From the NCBI RefSeq assembly GCF_000423225.1, contig NZ_KE383992.1:64971-128970 (forward strand): 64,000 nt of DNA. The letters are read 5' to 3'. A program made the translations under genes and the position numbers. Origin of the DNA: Kaistia adipata DSM 17808 (GTDB lineage: Bacteria; Pseudomonadota; Alphaproteobacteria; Rhizobiales; Kaistiaceae). Of the stretch, positions 9,669 through 17,628 are shown in pieces; the stretch's first letter is position 1; every line of letters begins with the position of its first letter. A model generated the notes under the pieces. It ran no database searches, had not been told where the DNA came from, and saw nothing but the letters and a program-made list of their open reading frames with translations.

Positions 9669-9688
9669 TCGTGTTGACGTTTACACGA
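9669..9688. promoter_or_regulatory. LacI-family operator upstream of the aldo-keto reductase gene
   Basis: TCGTGTTGACGTTTACACGA is a 20-base pseudo-palindrome with 16 symmetric positions and the central CG typical of LacI-family sites. Seventeen of its bases (9672-9688) recur as an exact reverse complement at 17364-17380. The TTGACG inside it could also serve as a -35 element for the reductase gene, whose start lies about 90 bases downstream. Confidence 0.75.
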
Positions 9689-9780
9689 CGATCCCGTTCT
9701 ATGCGGGCATGGGCCTGCGGGAGGGCGCTTGATTCACGTCCCGGGTTTCGCGCCGGCGGGCCGAAGACAGGGAGATGACC

Positions 9781-10806
9781 ATGGATCCTTTCAAGCTCCG
9801 GCAGCTCGGCCGGACCGATGTGATGCTGCCGCAGATCGGTTTCGGCGCGGCGCCGCTCGGCGAGCTGTTCACCAAGGTGACGGATGCCGACGCCGAGGCG
9901 ACGCTGCAGACGGCCTGGGACGCGGGCGTGCGCTACTACGACACCGCCCCCTGGTACGGTCGCGGCCAGAGCGAGCACCGGGTCGGCCGCTTTCTCTACA
10001 AGAAACCCCGCGCCGACGCCATCCTGTCGACCAAGATCGGCCGCATCCTGCGCGCGCCGATCCAGAAGCCCGACGAGTTCGACACCGGCTTCTGGTCCGG
10101 CGGCCTGCATTTCGATCACTATTTCGACTACAGCTATGACGGCGTGATGCGCGCCTATGAGGACAGCCTGCAGCGCCTCGGCATGAACCGCATCGACACG
10201 CTGATCATCCACGACCTCGACTGGTGGCATCGCGGTTCGGAAGCCATGGTGCAGGCCGGCTTCACCCAGCTCGCCAATGGCGGCTGGCGCGCGCTCGCCG
10301 AGCTGAAGGCGGCGGGCCGCATCCGCGCCATCGGCGCCGGCATCAACGAGCTCAAGCTGATCCCGCGCTTCCTCGAGATGTTCGACATGGACTTCTTCCT
10401 GCTGGCGCTGCGCTATACGCTCGGCGAGCAGGAGACGCTGACCGAGGAACTGCCGCTCTGCGTCGAGCGCGGCGTCGGCATCATCATCGGCGGCGTGTTC
10501 TCGTCCGGCCTCTACGCCACCGGCCCGGTGCCGGGCGCGAAGTACAATTATTTCGAGCCGACGCCGGAGGTGCTGGAGAAGGCGCGGCGCGTGGCCGAGG
10601 TCTGCAAGCGCCACAACGTACCGCTGCCGGCCGCGGCCCTGCAGTTCCCGCTGCACCACCCAGCCGTCGCCTCCGTCATCCCCGGCGCCTTCAAGCCCGA
10701 GCAGGTGACGACCAATCTCGATCTGGTCCGGATGGAAATCCCGACCGACCTCTGGGCCGAGCTGAAGCATGAAGGCCTGATCCGCGCCGACGCGCCGACG
10801 CCGTAG
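9781..10806 (+). CDS. Aldo-keto reductase, aldose 1-dehydrogenase (L-fucose/D-threo-aldose dehydrogenase) type
   Basis: A 341-residue NAD(P)-dependent enzyme expected to oxidise the anomeric carbon of a sugar to a lactone. The AKR tetrad is visible: Asp and Tyr in YDTAPWYGRGQSEHRVG near residue 53, Lys in STKIGRIL, and His in IIHDLDWW. The DTAPWYG-x-GQSE context matches the Pseudomonas L-fucose/D-threo-aldose 1-dehydrogenase group. ATG 9781 is chosen over ATG 9775 because AGGGAG lies six bases before it. It sits alone on the plus strand behind the LacI operator. With the lactonase and SDR of the neighbouring operon it makes the first step of a non-phosphorylating 6-deoxyhexose pathway. The substrate is inferred, not shown. 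Confidence 0.8.
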   Translation: MDPFKLRQLGRTDVMLPQIGFGAAPLGELFTKVTDADAEATLQTAWDAGVRYYDTAPWYGRGQSEHRVGRFLYKKPRADAILSTKIGRILRAPIQKPDEFDTGFWSGGLHFDHYFDYSYDGVMRAYEDSLQRLGMNRIDTLIIHDLDWWHRGSEAMVQAGFTQLANGGWRALAELKAAGRIRAIGAGINELKLIPRFLEMFDMDFFLLALRYTLGEQETLTEELPLCVERGVGIIIGGVFSSGLYATGPVPGAKYNYFEPTPEVLEKARRVAEVCKRHNVPLPAAALQFPLHHPAVASVIPGAFKPEQVTTNLDLVRMEIPTDLWAELKHEGLIRADAPTP

Positions 10807-10826
10807 GCGTCCGGTTCGCGGCATCC

Positions 10827-10850
10827 CCCTCTCCCGCTCGCGGGAGAGGG
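10827..10850. terminator. Hairpin between convergent genes
   Basis: CCCTCTCCCG and its complement form a perfect 10-bp stem with a 4-base loop, in the 62-base gap between the convergent reductase and SDR genes. There is no long T-run, so termination is probable but not certain. The core CCCTCTCCC also occurs at the ends of the 127-bp repeats elsewhere in the window. Confidence 0.5.
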
Positions 10851-10868
10851 AAATCCCGGAGCCGCACC

Positions 10869-11618
10869 TCAATAGGTCGCGCGGCCGCCCGACAGGTCGA
10901 AGGTGGCGCCGGTGGTGAAGGAGTTTTCCTCCGACGCCAGGAAGCAGATCATCGTCGCCGCCTCGGCGAGTTCCAGCATGCGGCCGCGCGGAATCTTGCC
11001 GAGGATGTAAGCGATATGCTCGGGCGCCTGCGCCATCGCGCCCGCCGTCCTGGCGACCGCCGGCGTCACCGCGTTGACGGCGATGTTGTGGCCCGCCAGT
11101 TCCTTGCCGAGCGACTTGGTCAGCGCCAGCACGCCCGCCTTGGTGGCCGAATAGGCGACCGCGTTCGGGTTGCCTTCCTTGCCGGCGATCGAGCTCAGAT
11201 TGACGATGCGGCCGTAGTTGCGCGCGATCATGTGCGGCACCACCGCGCGGCAGCAATGGAACGTTCCGGTCAGGCCGACATGCACGACGTCGCTGAAGAC
11301 CTCCGGCGGATATTCCCAGGTCGGCATGTTGGGACCGACGATCGCGGCATTGTTGATCAGCACGTCGATCTGGCCGAAGGCCGCGAGCGTCTCCTCGACG
11401 CCGCGCTCGACCGAGGCGAGATCGCCGATATCGACGGTTAAGCCCGCGACCTTATCGACGCCGATCTCCGCGACGGCGCGCGCCAGCAGGGCGGCGTCGC
11501 GGTCCCAGATCGCGACCTTGCCGCCGGAGGCCAAGAGGCGCTCGACGACGGTGCGGCCGATACCCTGGGCGCCGCCGGTCACCACGGCGACGCGATCGTT
11601 GAAGTCGTATTGGATCAT
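10869..11618 (-). CDS. Short-chain dehydrogenase, probable 2-keto-3-deoxy-aldonate dehydrogenase
   Basis: A 249-residue classical SDR. The cofactor motif TGGAQGIGR is near residue 13, NNAAIVG is in the middle, and the catalytic Ser lies in NLSSIAGKEG with the Tyr/Lys pair in YSATK. The start is ATG 11618, with AGGGGA seven bases upstream; the 14 extra residues of the longer frame are not SDR-like. It is the last gene of the transporter operon, after a strong terminator, so its expression may be lower than that of the binding protein. In the oxidative L-fucose and L-rhamnose routes an SDR oxidises the 2-keto-3-deoxy acid, which fits here. A sugar 1-dehydrogenase role is the main alternative. 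Confidence 0.8.
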   Translation of the reverse strand: MIQYDFNDRVAVVTGGAQGIGRTVVERLLASGGKVAIWDRDAALLARAVAEIGVDKVAGLTVDIGDLASVERGVEETLAAFGQIDVLINNAAIVGPNMPTWEYPPEVFSDVVHVGLTGTFHCCRAVVPHMIARNYGRIVNLSSIAGKEGNPNAVAYSATKAGVLALTKSLGKELAGHNIAVNAVTPAVARTAGAMAQAPEHIAYILGKIPRGRMLELAEAATMICFLASEENSFTTGATFDLSGGRATY

Positions 11619-11671
11619 CCCGATGTCCCCTGCCGACGGGCCGGACGGCGCCGTGGCCAAGCTATGAAAAA

Positions 11672-11701
11672 GCCCGCGACGCGCCGAAGCGCGTCGCGGG
11701 C
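11672..11701 (-). terminator. Intrinsic terminator after the binding-protein gene
   Basis: A perfect 13-bp stem (GCCCGCGACGCGC and complement) has a TTCG loop on the minus strand and is followed by CTTTTTC. It lies between the binding-protein stop and the SDR start, and so should reduce read-through into the SDR gene. Confidence 0.85.
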
Positions 11702-11722
11702 CACAAGAATAACGGCGATGGA

Positions 11723-12724
11723 TCAGAAGTTGAATTCGCCGATGTTCGCCTTGTCGAAGGTGGTGAGATCCGCCTGCGTCTTGATCACGCTGTTCTCGCC
11801 GACGGTGACGGTGCCGAGGCCTTCGACCTCGAAGGTCGTGCCGGCTTCATTCTTGATCTTGCCATCCTTGACGCCAACCGCGAAATGGGCGGCGAGCAGG
11901 CCCTGGTTGTAGGGGCTCCAGAGCTGGAACGCCTCGACCGTGCCGTTCTCGATGAAGCGGCGCATCTGGTTCGGCGTGCCGAGGCCGACGACCTTGACCT
12001 GGTCGGCCTTCTTCGCCGTCTCGACGACCTGGGCGGCCGCCGCGACGCCGACGGTGGTCGGCGAGATGATGCCCTTCAGGTTCGGGTAGTTGGCGAGCAG
12101 GGCTTCCGTCTCGGTGGTCGACTTCTGCGGGTCGTCATCGCCATAGGCAATCGTGACCAGCTTCATCTTGGCGTATTTCGGATCCTTCTCGAGGCTGTCC
12201 TTCATCGCCGCGATCCAGACATTCTGGTCCGGCGCGTCGGTGGTGGCCGAGAGGATGGCGATCTCGCCCTCATAGCCGATCTGCTTGCCGAGCAGCTCGA
12301 CCTGCGACGGGCCGGTCTTGGTGAAATCGACCGGCAGGATGGCCGCGTCGCGGTGCGTCTCGTTGCCCGGCATGTCGGAATTGACCGACAGGATGATCGT
12401 TCCCTTGGAACGGGCGCGGTCGAACACCTGGTTCAGCGCGTCGGGGCTGTTCGGCGAGATCGCGACGACGTTGACGCCGCGCTGGATCTGCGCGGTGACG
12501 AACGGGATCTGCGAGGTGGCTTCGGCCGAGGCCGGCGCCACGGTGGTGAACTCGCAGCCGAGCTTCTTGCAGCCGTCCTCGAAGCCCTTGATGATCGAAT
12601 CGAAGTACGGGTTGCCCGTGTTCTTCGGGATATAGACGATCGAGACCGGATCGGCCGCCTGGGCCGCGCCGGCGAACAGCGCGGCGCCGAAGGCGGCGGC
12701 GAGCATCAGATTTCTTCTCAGCAT
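11723..12724 (-). CDS. Sugar ABC transporter periplasmic binding protein, RhaS-like (CUT2)
   Basis: A 333-residue exported binding protein. The signal peptide is MLRRNLMLAAAFGAALFAG with cleavage after AQA. The mature part is a ribose/rhamnose-type periplasmic fold: VSIVYIPKNTGNPYFDSI, VVAISPNSPDALNQVFDRA, then SVNSDMPGNETHRD and GIISPTTVGVAAAAQVV. It resembles the RhaS and autoinducer-2 binding proteins most. GGGAGG lies eight bases before the ATG. It is downstream of its own two permeases and ATPase, behind an intercistronic hairpin, and followed by a terminator, an arrangement that can let the binding protein accumulate more than the membrane parts. The ligand is inferred as L-rhamnose or L-fucose from the enzymes around it. 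Confidence 0.88.
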   Translation of the reverse strand: MLRRNLMLAAAFGAALFAGAAQAADPVSIVYIPKNTGNPYFDSIIKGFEDGCKKLGCEFTTVAPASAEATSQIPFVTAQIQRGVNVVAISPNSPDALNQVFDRARSKGTIILSVNSDMPGNETHRDAAILPVDFTKTGPSQVELLGKQIGYEGEIAILSATTDAPDQNVWIAAMKDSLEKDPKYAKMKLVTIAYGDDDPQKSTTETEALLANYPNLKGIISPTTVGVAAAAQVVETAKKADQVKVVGLGTPNQMRRFIENGTVEAFQLWSPYNQGLLAAHFAVGVKDGKIKNEAGTTFEVEGLGTVTVGENSVIKTQADLTTFDKANIGEFNF

Positions 12725-12763
12725 AGTCAGTTCCTCCCAGTTGCTGACAGACGGATCCCGCTC

Positions 12764-12798
12764 GGCATTTCACCGCTCCCAGGGTGCGATGAAATGCC
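12764..12798. other. Intercistronic hairpin before the binding-protein gene
   Basis: GGCATTTCA and TGAAATGCC pair perfectly over 9 bp around a 17-base loop that itself contains CACC/GGTG pairing. There is no T-run, so this looks like an mRNA-processing or stabilising hairpin. It lies in the 134-base gap between permease and binding-protein genes, 40 bases before the latter's start. Confidence 0.55.
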
Positions 12799-12858
12799 CA
12801 ACTCCTTGATTGGTCGCGTTTTCTTCACGCGAACCGGTGTCCACTTCGCTTGAAAACG

Positions 12859-13878
12859 CTACCTCTGGCTGCGGGCATAGATGGCGTTGGTCATGATGAT
12901 CGAGACGATGAGCAGCAGGCCCATGACGGTGAGCTGCGCGTTGATGGCGATGTTGGCGACGGTCATGCCGGTGGCGATGATGACCAGCAGCCAGGCGGCG
13001 AGGAACGTGCCGAGGATCGAGCCGCGGCCGCCGAAGATGTAGGTGCCGCCGAGCATGACGATCAGCACCATGGTGAGCTCGGCGCCCGAGGCGAGGTCGT
13101 AGCGGACCGAGCCGAGCCGCGAGGCGACCATCAGGCCGGCGATCGAACTGACGAGCCCCGAGGCGATGAACAGACCCATCTTGATCCGCCGCACGCGGAT
13201 GCCGGCATGAATGGCGGCGATCTCGCTGGTGCCGATCTGGTAGATCTGGCGGCCATAGATGGTGATGCCGAGGAACAGGCCGAGCAGAACCGAGGCGGCG
13301 ACGAAGACCACAACGGGCACCGGCACGATACCGACCATGCGGTAGTCGATGCCGACGAACCAGCTTGGGAAGCCACCGATCGACTTGTCGCCCGCCAGAA
13401 CCTGCGCCAATCCCCGGAAGAGAATGAGCGTGCCAATGGTGACGATGATCGACGGCAGCCGCAGCACGGTGACGAGAAACCCGTTGAAGGCGCCCATGAC
13501 GAGACCGGCCAGCAGGCTGACCCCGATCGCGACCGGCATCGGCAGGCCCGCCTTGAAGGCGGTGCCGAACAGGCAGGCGGAAAGCGCCATCTGGGCGGCG
13601 GGCGACAGGTCGATCTCGCCCGAGATGATGACCAGCGTCAGCACCAGCGCGACGATGGCGAACTCGATGTAATAGGTCGAACTCTCCAGGATGAAGCCGA
13701 GATCGGCGAAGAAGGGCGACAGCCGGCTGGCGACGATCGTCGCGACGACGAGCAGCACCAGCGTGACGGTCTCGGGCCGGATCAGCAGCACCTGCCAGCG
13801 TGGCCGCGGCGCGGCAGCCTCGCGCACGACGATGGTCGGCGTGGTCGTGGACGGCGTGGGCTTGTCGATGGAGTTCAT
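12859..13878 (-). CDS. Sugar ABC transporter permease, CUT2/RhaQ-like
   Basis: A 339-residue inner-membrane subunit of the ribose/rhamnose-type importer (BPD_transp_2 family). After a 40-residue polar N-terminus come about eight to ten helices. Family landmarks are ISGEIDLSPAAQMALSACLF, LVTVLRLPSIIVTIGTL and LGGTYIFGGRGSILGTFL. The start is ATG 13878, which overlaps the previous permease by ATGA; the longer frame upstream is only the shadow of that gene. It works as a heterodimer with the preceding permease and the two-domain ATPase. Confidence 0.9.
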   Translation of the reverse strand: MNSIDKPTPSTTTPTIVVREAAAPRPRWQVLLIRPETVTLVLLVVATIVASRLSPFFADLGFILESSTYYIEFAIVALVLTLVIISGEIDLSPAAQMALSACLFGTAFKAGLPMPVAIGVSLLAGLVMGAFNGFLVTVLRLPSIIVTIGTLILFRGLAQVLAGDKSIGGFPSWFVGIDYRMVGIVPVPVVVFVAASVLLGLFLGITIYGRQIYQIGTSEIAAIHAGIRVRRIKMGLFIASGLVSSIAGLMVASRLGSVRYDLASGAELTMVLIVMLGGTYIFGGRGSILGTFLAAWLLVIIATGMTVANIAINAQLTVMGLLLIVSIIMTNAIYARSQR

Positions 13879-14861
13879 GCGCCACCTCGGGCGAGCAGGC
13901 CGCGCAGCCCGCCCTGGCGGACGGTGCGGTCGATGACGAGGGCGATCAGGATGATGCCGCCATAGATGGCGTTCTGCCAGAAGCCGGAGACGCCGAGGAT
14001 CGGCAGCGCCACCTGGACGGAGCCGAGCAGCAGCACGCCCAGCACCGTTCCCAGCACCGAGCCGACGCCGCCATTGATCGAGACGCCGCCGATGACCACC
14101 GCCGCGATGACGGTGAACTCGAAGCCAACGCCGGTGATGCCGGGGTTCACATAGCCGAAGCGCGCCGCGTAGATCAGGCCGGCGAGGCCGGCGAGCGCGC
14201 CGGACAGCGTGAAGACGAGGATCGTCACCGGCATCACGCGGATGCCGCGCAGCGGCGCCGCCGACGGGTTGGAGCCGATCGCGTAGATCTGGCGGCCGAC
14301 CTGCGTGTAGGTCAGGAACAGCCAGGTGGCGAAGGCGACGGCATAGGCGATGATGACGATCCACGGAATGTCGATCGGCGAGGTCTGCGCCATGCGGATC
14401 AACGGCTCGGGGATGTCGTTCGGGTCGATCTGCTTCGAGCCGGACAGGATGAACAGCAGGCCGCGATAGAGGCTGAGCGTGCCGAGCGTGACGATGATCG
14501 ACGGCAGCTTGAAGATCGTGACGACGAGGCCGTTGACGAAGCCGAGGGCGGCGCCCGACAGCACGCCGACCGCGAAGCCGACATAGAGCGGCAGCTCGGG
14601 ATAATCGCGAAAAATCATGCCGGCGGCGATGGCCGAGAAGCCAAGGATCGAGCCGATCGAGAGGTCGACGTGACGGGCGACCAGCACCATCATCTGGCCC
14701 ATAGCCGCGACCAGGATCAGCGGCACGGCGAGCAGGACAATCCGCAGGGTCTCGGCCGAGAAGAAGCGGGGCTGGATCAGGCTGACGACGGCGACGAACA
14801 GCACCAGCATGACGAGGATGCCGGCCTCGCGGGCGCGCAACAAACGGGCGATCGCGCTCAT
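13875..14861 (-). CDS. Sugar ABC transporter permease, CUT2/RhaP-like
   Basis: A 328-residue integral membrane protein of the same family as its neighbour. It has VLVARHVDLSIGSILGFSA (the conserved DLSxG loop), VVTIFKLPSIIVTLGTLSLY and VIGGVSINGGVGSVLGTVLG. Start and stop codons overlap both neighbours by ATGA, so ATPase, permease and permease are translationally coupled. The start is ATG 14861; the frame upstream is antisense-like arginine-rich sequence within the ATPase gene. Confidence 0.9.
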   Translation of the reverse strand: MSAIARLLRAREAGILVMLVLFVAVVSLIQPRFFSAETLRIVLLAVPLILVAAMGQMMVLVARHVDLSIGSILGFSAIAAGMIFRDYPELPLYVGFAVGVLSGAALGFVNGLVVTIFKLPSIIVTLGTLSLYRGLLFILSGSKQIDPNDIPEPLIRMAQTSPIDIPWIVIIAYAVAFATWLFLTYTQVGRQIYAIGSNPSAAPLRGIRVMPVTILVFTLSGALAGLAGLIYAARFGYVNPGITGVGFEFTVIAAVVIGGVSINGGVGSVLGTVLGVLLLGSVQVALPILGVSGFWQNAIYGGIILIALVIDRTVRQGGLRGLLARGGA

Positions 14862-16384
14862 GCCGCGGCTCCCGAAACGGTATGGCGGCCGGAGCGCGGA
14901 ACGGCGGCGTGCATGATGGTCTCCTGGCTCGCCTCGGCGCGCGGAATGTCGGCCGTCAGCTTGCCTTCGGACATGACGAGGATGCGATCGGACAAGGCGA
15001 GAAGCTCGGGCAGTTCGGAGGAGATCAGCAGGATGGCGCGGCCGGCCGCGGCGAGCTCGCCGATCCTGTCGTAGAACTCGGCCTTGACGCCGATGTCGAT
15101 GCCTCGCGTCGGCTCGTCGAGGATGAGGATGTCGGGCTCGGCCAGCAGCCAACGGGCGAGGATCGCCTTCTGCTGGTTGCCGCCGGAGAGCTCGCCGATC
15201 GGCTGGCGCACCGTGGCGAGGCGGATCCGGAGCTTCTCGACCGATTCCTTCGCCAGCGCCTTCTCGACGGCGCGGCGGATGATGCCCTTCGGCGCGATCC
15301 GCTCCGGCACGGCGGCGGTGATGTTGGTCTCGACCGAGAGCGAGCGGAAGATGCCGGCGATGGCGCGATCCTCGGAGACGAAGGCGACGCCGCGCGCGAT
15401 CGCGTCGGTCGGTTCGCGGATCTCGGCCGGCTTGCCGTCGATCTCGATCGTGCCGGAGGCGGCGGGCGCGACGCCGAAGATGGCGCGCGCCACGTCGGTG
15501 CGGCCGGCGCCGACCAGGCCGCCTAGGCCGACGATCTCGCCCTTGCGGACGTCGAAGGAGATGTTCTCGAACCGGCCCGGCAGGGTCAGGCCGCGCACCG
15601 AGAGCGCCACGGCGCCGACATGACCTACGCCGCGATGCAGATAGTCGGCGACCGGGCGGCCGATCATGCGGCGAATGATGTCGGCGTCGGTCAGGCTCGC
15701 GGTCTCGGCGGTCTCGATCTTGTCGCCATCGCGGAAGATGGTGACGCGGTCGCAGATCGCACGCACCTCTTCCAGGCGATGCGAGATGAAGATGATCGTC
15801 CGGCCCTCTTCGCGCAGCCGGCGGACGATGGTGAACAGCGTCTCGACCTCCTTCGGCGTCAGCGCGGCGGTGGGCTCGTCCATGATGATGAGACGGCTGT
15901 CGGAGGCGAGCGCGCGGGCGATCTCGACCATCTGCTGATCGGCGATCGACAGGCCCCGCATCGGCACGGTGACGTCGATCGGCACGTTCAGGAGGCCCAT
16001 CAGCCGGCGCGCCTCCTTGGCGAGCTCGGCCCAGCGCACGCGCCCGAGCGGCTTGCCGCCGACCTGGCCGATGACGAGGTTCTCCGCCACCGACAGGTCC
16101 GGGAACGAGATCGGCTCCTGGTGGATCAGCGTGATGCCGAGCCGCTGCGCGCCGATCGGCGAGCCGATCTCGACGGCCTTGCCGCCGAGTTCGATGGTGC
16201 CGCGCGTCGGCCGGTGCACGCCGGCGAGGATCTTGGCGAAGGTCGACTTGCCCGCGCCGTTCTCGCCGAGCAGCGCATGAACCTCGCCCGGCATCAGGTC
16301 GAGGTCGACATTCCTCAGAACCTCGACCCCACCGAACGATTTCGAGATGCCGCGCGCCGAAACGAGCGGCTTCAGCTCTGTCAT
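14858..16384 (-). CDS. Sugar ABC transporter ATPase, two nucleotide-binding domains (RbsA/RhaT type)
   Basis: A 508-residue tandem ATPase energising the CUT2 importer. The N-terminal domain has Walker A GENGAGKST (residues about 39-47), a Q-loop, signature LSIADQQMVEIARAL and Walker B LIIMDEPTAAL. In the C-terminal domain the Walker A position reads GLVGAGRTD, the degenerate form usual for this class; the signature is LSGGNQQKAILARWL and Walker B LILDEPTRGID. Both halves are complete. Start and stop codons overlap the lactonase and permease genes by ATGA. Confidence 0.93.
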   Translation of the reverse strand: MTELKPLVSARGISKSFGGVEVLRNVDLDLMPGEVHALLGENGAGKSTFAKILAGVHRPTRGTIELGGKAVEIGSPIGAQRLGITLIHQEPISFPDLSVAENLVIGQVGGKPLGRVRWAELAKEARRLMGLLNVPIDVTVPMRGLSIADQQMVEIARALASDSRLIIMDEPTAALTPKEVETLFTIVRRLREEGRTIIFISHRLEEVRAICDRVTIFRDGDKIETAETASLTDADIIRRMIGRPVADYLHRGVGHVGAVALSVRGLTLPGRFENISFDVRKGEIVGLGGLVGAGRTDVARAIFGVAPAASGTIEIDGKPAEIREPTDAIARGVAFVSEDRAIAGIFRSLSVETNITAAVPERIAPKGIIRRAVEKALAKESVEKLRIRLATVRQPIGELSGGNQQKAILARWLLAEPDILILDEPTRGIDIGVKAEFYDRIGELAAAGRAILLISSELPELLALSDRILVMSEGKLTADIPRAEASQETIMHAAVPRSGRHTVSGAAA

Positions 16385-17244
16385 CGCGCCGTCTCCAGGC
16401 GATAGAAGCGGACGGCGTTGTCGTGCCAGAATTTTTGACGCTCGACGTCGGAGGCCGAAGCGAGGATGCCGTCGAGCATCTCGACCCAGCGGCGATACTC
16501 GATCGCCTGCACGGCCACCGGCCAGTCGCCGCCGAACATCACGCGGTCGAAACCGAAGGCGTCGATGGCGACCTCGACGTAGCGCTTCAGCTGATCATCG
16601 GTCCAGTTGGCGTGATCGGCCTCGGTGGCTACGCCGGAGATCTTGCAGACGACATGCGGCATCGCCGCCAGCTCGCGCATCTCGCTCGCCCATGGCTCCA
16701 TCTCGCCGGCCTTGATGCGCGGCTTGCCGATGTGATCGAGGATCATCGGCACTTCCGGCACCTGCGCCGCGAATTTCAGGGCATTCGCCATGGTGCGCTG
16801 ATCGACGCAGATGTCGAAGGAGAGGTCGAAATCGGCCAGCGTGCGCACGCCCTCGATGAAGTCGGGGCGCAGGCAGAAATCGACGTCCGGCTCGAACTGG
16901 ATGATGCGGCGGATGCCGCGCAGGATGTCATGCCTGGCGAGGCGCTCGAGATCGGCGGCGACGGCCCGCCCCTTCTCCAGCGGCGCCCAGGCAACCATGC
17001 CCCGGATACGAGGATCGACCTTCGCGAGCTGCGCGATCCAGTCCGCCTCGTCCTGGTACTGCGCGGTATCGACCTCGCATTGCAGGAACACCATCGCCTC
17101 GACGCCGAGCCCTTCGGTCGCCGCATTGTAGCGGTCGAGCTCATAAGCCTGGTCGAGCACGGGATTGCCGTCGAGCCAGGCATAGCGCAGCTTCTTCGGA
17201 TCCCAGAGATGGAGATGGGTATCGACGATCGGCGGCCGCGCCAT
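16381..17244 (-). CDS. Amidohydrolase-2 family lactonase (L-fuconolactonase/L-rhamnonolactonase type)
   Basis: A 287-residue metal-dependent TIM-barrel hydrolase of COG3618. It starts with the metal pair in VDTHLHLWDP, then has YAWLDGNP, a central His in MILDHIGKP and the catalytic Asp in VMFGGDWPV. This family opens aldono-lactones such as L-fucono- and L-rhamnono-lactone. ATG 17244 is preferred over 17265 because GGGAGGG lies just upstream of it. It is the first gene of the six-gene minus-strand operon, 120 bases from a LacI operator. It would take the lactone made by the aldo-keto reductase. A 2-pyrone-4,6-dicarboxylate lactonase role is an alternative within the superfamily but fits the sugar context less well. 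Confidence 0.82.
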   Translation of the reverse strand: MARPPIVDTHLHLWDPKKLRYAWLDGNPVLDQAYELDRYNAATEGLGVEAMVFLQCEVDTAQYQDEADWIAQLAKVDPRIRGMVAWAPLEKGRAVAADLERLARHDILRGIRRIIQFEPDVDFCLRPDFIEGVRTLADFDLSFDICVDQRTMANALKFAAQVPEVPMILDHIGKPRIKAGEMEPWASEMRELAAMPHVVCKISGVATEADHANWTDDQLKRYVEVAIDAFGFDRVMFGGDWPVAVQAIEYRRWVEMLDGILASASDVERQKFWHDNAVRFYRLETAR

Positions 17245-17628
17245 CACACGCCCTCCCCGCCGCAAGCCACGATCGAAGCCACACCGATGTCGCGCACGCG
17301 CCTACCCTCCCGCTGCGCGGCGCGCATGGCGCCGCCGGGGCGCCTCCCCGCGCCCCGTTCCATTCGTGTAAACGTCAACATTATCTGCCCCATGGCGTCA
17401 AGCTCGATTTGCCTTTCGCACCCAATCTTCGAGGTTTCTCCAACTCCAGGCGGGCGATAAATTGCGATTTGGCGGGACAAATTCGCGAATGCGGGAAGAA
17501 ACAACTCCCGGGCTGGTCAATGGCCAGGTCATGAAAACGATACTCATTTCGACCAAGGCCAGCGACGCCGTTGTGCAATGAGGGGGCTTCGGCTCTACTG
17601 CGCCCGACGTTCAAACGCGGGACCCCTC
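17245..17628. other. Divergent regulatory region, lactonase operon / GMC oxidoreductase
   Basis: No gene is supported here. The stretch holds the operator at 17364-17380. Immediately beside it the minus strand reads GATAAT (17380-17385), a good -10 resemblance for the lactonase operon, so repressor binding would overlap the start of transcription. A short perfect palindrome ATTCGCGAAT lies at 17481-17490. Confidence 0.55.
17364..17380. promoter_or_regulatory. LacI-family operator upstream of the lactonase/transporter operon
   Basis: TCGTGTAAACGTCAACA is the exact reverse complement of 9672-9688. A 17-base identity at both ends of one metabolic cluster is very unlikely by chance, and both copies sit in divergent promoter regions. 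Confidence 0.75.

Noticed and set aside
17481-17490. Perfect palindrome ATTCGCGAAT as a regulator site
   Set aside because: Ten symmetric bases once in a 64-kb sequence is close to chance and no second copy or matching regulator was seen.
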